A DNA stretch of 5,539 bases. Origin: Ruminococcus_G sp050944415 (lineage in GTDB: Bacteria; Bacillota; Clostridia; Lachnospirales; Lachnospiraceae). The first letter of the stretch is position 1. Each line of letters opens with the position of its first letter. The position numbers and the translations under genes were made by a program. The notes under the pieces were generated by a model that was given only the letters and a program-made list of their open reading frames with translations, was not told where the DNA came from and searched no databases. Positions 4,052 to 5,539 of this stretch are shown here, piece after piece. The stretch lies in assembly GCA_050944415.1 (NCBI GenBank), contig JBMNRA010000099.1, positions 1-5,539 on the forward strand. The letters run 5' to 3'.

Positions 4052-4672
4052 TGAATTCTGAGCGGCGGTCATATTCTCCTGGAAGATATTCCGGGCGTGG
4101 GGAAGACAACACTTGCCCTTGCCTTTTCAAGGGCGATGGATCTGGAATACCGCAGGATTCAGTTTACACCGGATGTGCTTCCTTCCGATCTTACGGGATT
4201 CTCCATATATCGACGGGAAGAGGAAAAGTTTGTCTATCAGCCGGGAACGGTATTCTGTAATCTGCTGCTGGCCGATGAGATCAAACGAAGGTTACGGTGG
4301 AAGGAATTACCCGCGCGGTTCCTTCCCCTTTTATTGTCATAGCTACGCAGAATCCCTTCGCCTTCGGCAGCGCGGGAACTCAGCGGCTTCCGGAAGCCCA
4401 GGTTGACCGTTTTAAGGTTAGCATATCCATAGGTTGTCCTGACTATGACAGCGAGCTGGCCATAGCGCTGGTGCGTATGGCACGGGCCTCAGCCTGGCTG
4501 GAGGGGCGGTCTTTTGTTGTTCCGGAGGATGTCAGCAGCCAGTTTCCCTGTGTGGCACGCCACCGGCTTTTTCCGAACAGTGCGGCTGAAATGAATGGGA
4601 CAGACAGGGAGAAGATAATGGCGGATATTTATCGCGTCGGTTAAAAAACCGAAGCCGGAGAGTGAAGCATGA
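4051..4672 (+). pseudogene. MoxR-family AAA+ ATPase, pseudogene with several deletions
   Basis: Recognisable MoxR sequence is spread over different frames. Piece 1 (4055-~4285) reads ILSGGHILLEDIPGVGKTTL (Walker A) through FTPDVLPSDLTG to LLLADEI (Walker B). Piece 2 (~4290-4644, shifted frame) reads VTVEGITRAVPSPFIVIATQNP (sensor 1, ATQNP at 4342-4356), then GTQRLPEAQVDRF and ALVRMARASAWLEGR. Piece 3 (4640-4672) reads VKKPKPESEA and a TGA. Compared with a usual MoxR (about 310-330 residues), roughly 35 N-terminal residues are gone. About 18 residues after Walker B are lost with a frameshift, and a large in-frame block before ALVRMARAS (junction ~4458-4470) is missing. The C terminus is also frameshifted. 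An ATG at 4051 overlaps the dnaJ stop (TAATG) but does not lead into the MoxR frame. Intact members are ATP-driven chaperones for assembling or activating protein complexes; this one cannot function. Confidence 0.85.
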
Positions 4673-4960
4673 AAAAGGTATTCTATCTGCTGATCCTGGC
4701 GGCAGCCTGTAATACTGCCGGTTATGTTTTTCCTTTCCAGGCATCTGAAAAGAAATTTCAGATCAGGATTTTCTGTGCATTCAGCGGTGATTTTTCAAAG
4801 GAAACATTCCGCGTATACTGGAAATCAAAACTATGAGAATATGCCGGTTGTCCGCGAAAATGGCGGAGGAGCTGCACTTCGCCGAAATAGCTGTGGAGTA
4901 TGATGGAGTGGAAAAAGATTTTCCAGGTCAGCTTTGCCGGGAACTGTCGACATATCACAA
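4669..4960 (+). pseudogene. Probable DUF58-type gene remnant broken in three frames
   Basis: ATG 4669 overlaps the reconstructed moxR stop as ATGA, with SD GGAG (4656-4659). It opens a 55-codon frame: a hydrophobic segment (MKKVFYLLILAAACNTAG) and then FSGDFSKETFRVYWK, ending in TGA at 4834-4836. Similar-quality sequence continues in a second frame (NYENMPVVR, ~4832-4855) and a third (KMAEELHFAEIAVEYDGVEK, ~4857-4916), ending TAG near 4962. Stitched together it reads as a membrane anchor followed by a beta-sandwich 'EIKN...MPVVR.KM' segment, which is how DUF58 proteins start. DUF58 genes normally follow moxR. The identification rests on gene order plus this loose resemblance, and the later three quarters of such a gene would be missing. 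Confidence 0.4.
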
Positions 4961-4984
4961 ATAGATGCGGAAACATTTGCCGGA

Positions 4985-4997
4985 CCTGTCAGACAGG
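4985..4997. repeat. 13-base palindrome next to the 28-bp palindrome
   Basis: CCTGTC (4985-4990), one A, then GACAGG (4992-4997). It stands three bases left of the larger perfect palindrome, making two inverted repeats in tandem within 43 bases. Confidence 0.5.
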
Positions 4998-4999
4998 CG

Positions 5000-5027
5000 G
5001 CCTTTGGGGAGAATTCTCCCCAAAGGC
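5000..5027. repeat. Perfect 28-bp palindrome
   Basis: The half GCCTTTGGGGAGAA (5000-5013) is followed with no spacer by its exact inverse complement (5014-5027), centred on GAATTC. The complementarity ends outside (G 4999 against A 5028). It has no T-run after it, so it is not a simple terminator. As RNA it would form a GC-rich hairpin; as DNA it could extrude a cruciform or bind a dimeric protein. It lies in degraded coding sequence. Confidence 0.75.
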
Positions 5028-5066
5028 AGGAGATCGAGGGTCTGTTTTATCAGAAATTAAAGATAA

Positions 5067-5099
5067 AAAAATAAGAGAACGGTCAGTTCTCTTATTTTT
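5067..5099. terminator. Bidirectional terminator shared by rpmB and the decayed operon
   Basis: AAAAATAAGAGAAC (5067-5080) and GTTCTCTTATTTTT (5086-5099) are perfect 14-base inverted arms around GGTCA. A-runs on the left and T-runs on the right give a U-tail in both directions. It ends rpmB transcription on the minus strand, 16 bases past the rpmB stop, and plus-strand transcription from the moxR side. Confidence 0.88.
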
Positions 5100-5114
5100 A
5101 TCTACAAAATTTTA

Positions 5115-5300
5115 TTAAGCGCGTTCTACTTTGCCGGATTTCAGACAAGAAGTACAAACGTACATTTTCTTTGCTGCTCCGTTTACCTTAACTTTTACAG
5201 ATTTAATGTTGGATTTCCACATTTTGTTTGTTCTTCTATGAGAATGGCTCACGTTGTTACCGAAATGAGCGCCTTTTTCACAAATTGCACATTTTGCCAT
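5115..5300 (-). CDS. rpmB: 50S ribosomal protein L28
   Basis: This 61-residue basic protein of the large ribosomal subunit reads MAKCAICEKGAHFGNNVSHS, then HRRTNKMWKSNIKSVKVKV and KKMYVCTSCLKSGKVERA. The two CxxC pairs (C4/C7 and C49/C52) mark the zinc-binding (C+) form. Many bacteria also carry a C- paralog used under zinc starvation, so this would be the standard zinc-replete copy. Length is normal for Firmicutes. A start 24 bases further out (5324) would add MFKEVRSI, but those codons contain the SD AAGGAGGTG (5310-5318 on the plus strand), so ATG at 5298-5300 is chosen. It stands alone on its strand, convergent with the decayed moxR operon, and has its own promoter at 5371-5399. It looks intact. 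Confidence 0.96.
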   Translation of the reverse strand: MAKCAICEKGAHFGNNVSHSHRRTNKMWKSNIKSVKVKVNGAAKKMYVCTSCLKSGKVERA

Positions 5301-5331
5301 GATTGATCGCACCTCCTTGAACATATAATAA

Positions 5332-5357
5332 GTCCGGAACGTACATCATATCCAGAC
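5332..5357 (-). promoter_or_regulatory. Leader hairpin in the rpmB 5' UTR
   Basis: On the minus strand GTCTGGA (5357-5351) pairs with TCCGGAC (5338-5332) over 7 pairs with one G-U, around a 12-base loop. It sits between the promoter and the SD. It might be a simple stabilising hairpin or a weak autoregulatory site; the sequence gives no further clue. Confidence 0.35.
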
Positions 5358-5370
5358 CTGCAACATGGTT

Positions 5371-5399
5371 ATTTTATCAGAAGTTGTATAAATTTGCAA
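5371..5399 (-). promoter_or_regulatory. rpmB promoter
   Basis: On the minus strand: -35 TTGCAA (5399-5394), 17-base spacer, -10 TAAAAT (5376-5371) preceded by TGA, a TG-extended box. The start site would be near 5364, giving a leader of about 64 bases before the rpmB ATG. Confidence 0.75.
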
Positions 5400-5400
5400 G

Positions 5401-5539
5401 GGAAAAATAAAAAAAGATAGCGTCAAGATACTTTAAGTTGAAAAAATATAGAAGTATCCCTTTGCGTTTCATCATTTATATATTTCCTAGGTGTGCATTA
5501 AACCAGATTACCTTCTTAGCTGTATATCCAGGGATTGAA
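5401..5539. other. A/T-rich flank with no assignable gene
   Basis: No coding region can be supported. The minus strand is open from the window edge for 20 codons (SIPGYTAKKVIWFNAHLGN, then I) to a TAA at 5477-5479, which could be the end of a gene lying outside the window. GATACTT (5427-5433) and AAGTATC (5452-5458) form a weak inverted repeat. Confidence 0.3.

Larger units (their letters stand above)
4940..5074 (+). pseudogene. Unassigned C-terminal coding scrap (possibly transglutaminase-like protein)
   Basis: A frame reads GTVDISQIDAETFAGPVRQA, continues through AFGENSPQRQEIEGLFYQKL and ends KIKK at TAA 5072-5074. It has no start codon of its own and overlaps the end of the preceding fragment in a different frame. 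The alternation of acidic, aromatic and helix-forming residues looks protein-like. I would expect the C terminus of a transglutaminase-like membrane protein as the third gene of a moxR-DUF58-transglutaminase operon, but the sequence match is too weak to claim it. The 28-bp palindrome lies inside this frame. Confidence 0.25.

Noticed and set aside
4051..4260. Frame from ATG 4051 as a real protein overlapping dnaJ
   Set aside because: Although the TAATG overlap looks like coupling, the encoded residues are out of frame with strong MoxR homology over the same bases.
4900..5118. 72-codon plus-strand frame toward the rpmB terminator
   Set aside because: It runs in a different frame from the recognisable fragments and through both the palindrome and the terminator; no SD and no family resemblance.
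5301..5324. Extended rpmB start at 5324 (minus strand)
   Set aside because: The extra codons contain the AAGGAGGTG SD that serves ATG 5300.

Overview
The window reads as chromosomal DNA of a low- to mid-GC Firmicute, most likely a gut Lachnospiraceae/Clostridia relative. Pointers are strong AGGAGG ribosome binding sites, sigma-A promoters with TG-extended -10 boxes, a HrcA/CIRCE operator, a four-cysteine L28, and mobile-element remnants of types I associate with that family. The taxonomic call is inference from sequence style; no database was consulted.

Region 1 (1-2480) is an accessory graveyard. An excisionase-like winged-helix gene (197-391) stands where a tyrosine integrase gene would normally follow. 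Instead come the 3' half of a CatB/Vat-type acetyltransferase (481-804), a terminator-like hairpin, an apparently intact Phd/YefM-RelE/ParE toxin-antitoxin operon (1091-1652), a holin-like small hydrophobic toxin gene with an elaborate RBS-sequestering leader (1809-2026), and the 3' end of an IS3-family transposase on the minus strand (2012-2225). The last 45 codons of a tyrosine recombinase (2227-2367) follow, with 11-bp tandem repeats and an inverted repeat just after. I read this as an integrative element that kept its xis and the end of its int, with the int body replaced by unrelated fragments.

Region 2 (2480-4051) is a healthy heat-shock operon. A CIRCE operator overlapping a near-consensus promoter drives hsp20, then a short-tailed terminator, then a DnaJ/CbpA-type J-protein with HPD but no zinc finger. 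The two chaperones would bind unfolded proteins (Hsp20) and hand them to DnaK (J-protein) under HrcA control.

Region 3 (4051-5074) is a collapsing operon. A MoxR-type AAA ATPase has lost its N terminus, part of Walker B and a large internal block. A probable DUF58 gene follows, broken into at least three frames, and then a C-terminal scrap. The order fits a moxR-DUF58-transglutaminase operon shrunk to about 1 kb. A perfect 28-bp palindrome (5000-5027) lies inside it.

Region 4 (5067-5539) holds rpmB (ribosomal protein L28) on the minus strand with its own promoter, SD and a shared bidirectional terminator. The last 140 bases contain nothing I can assign.

I see no clear new system. The items most worth a second look are the four-segment switch-like leader of the holin-like toxin, the xis/int-tail bracket, and the 28-bp palindrome in the decaying operon.
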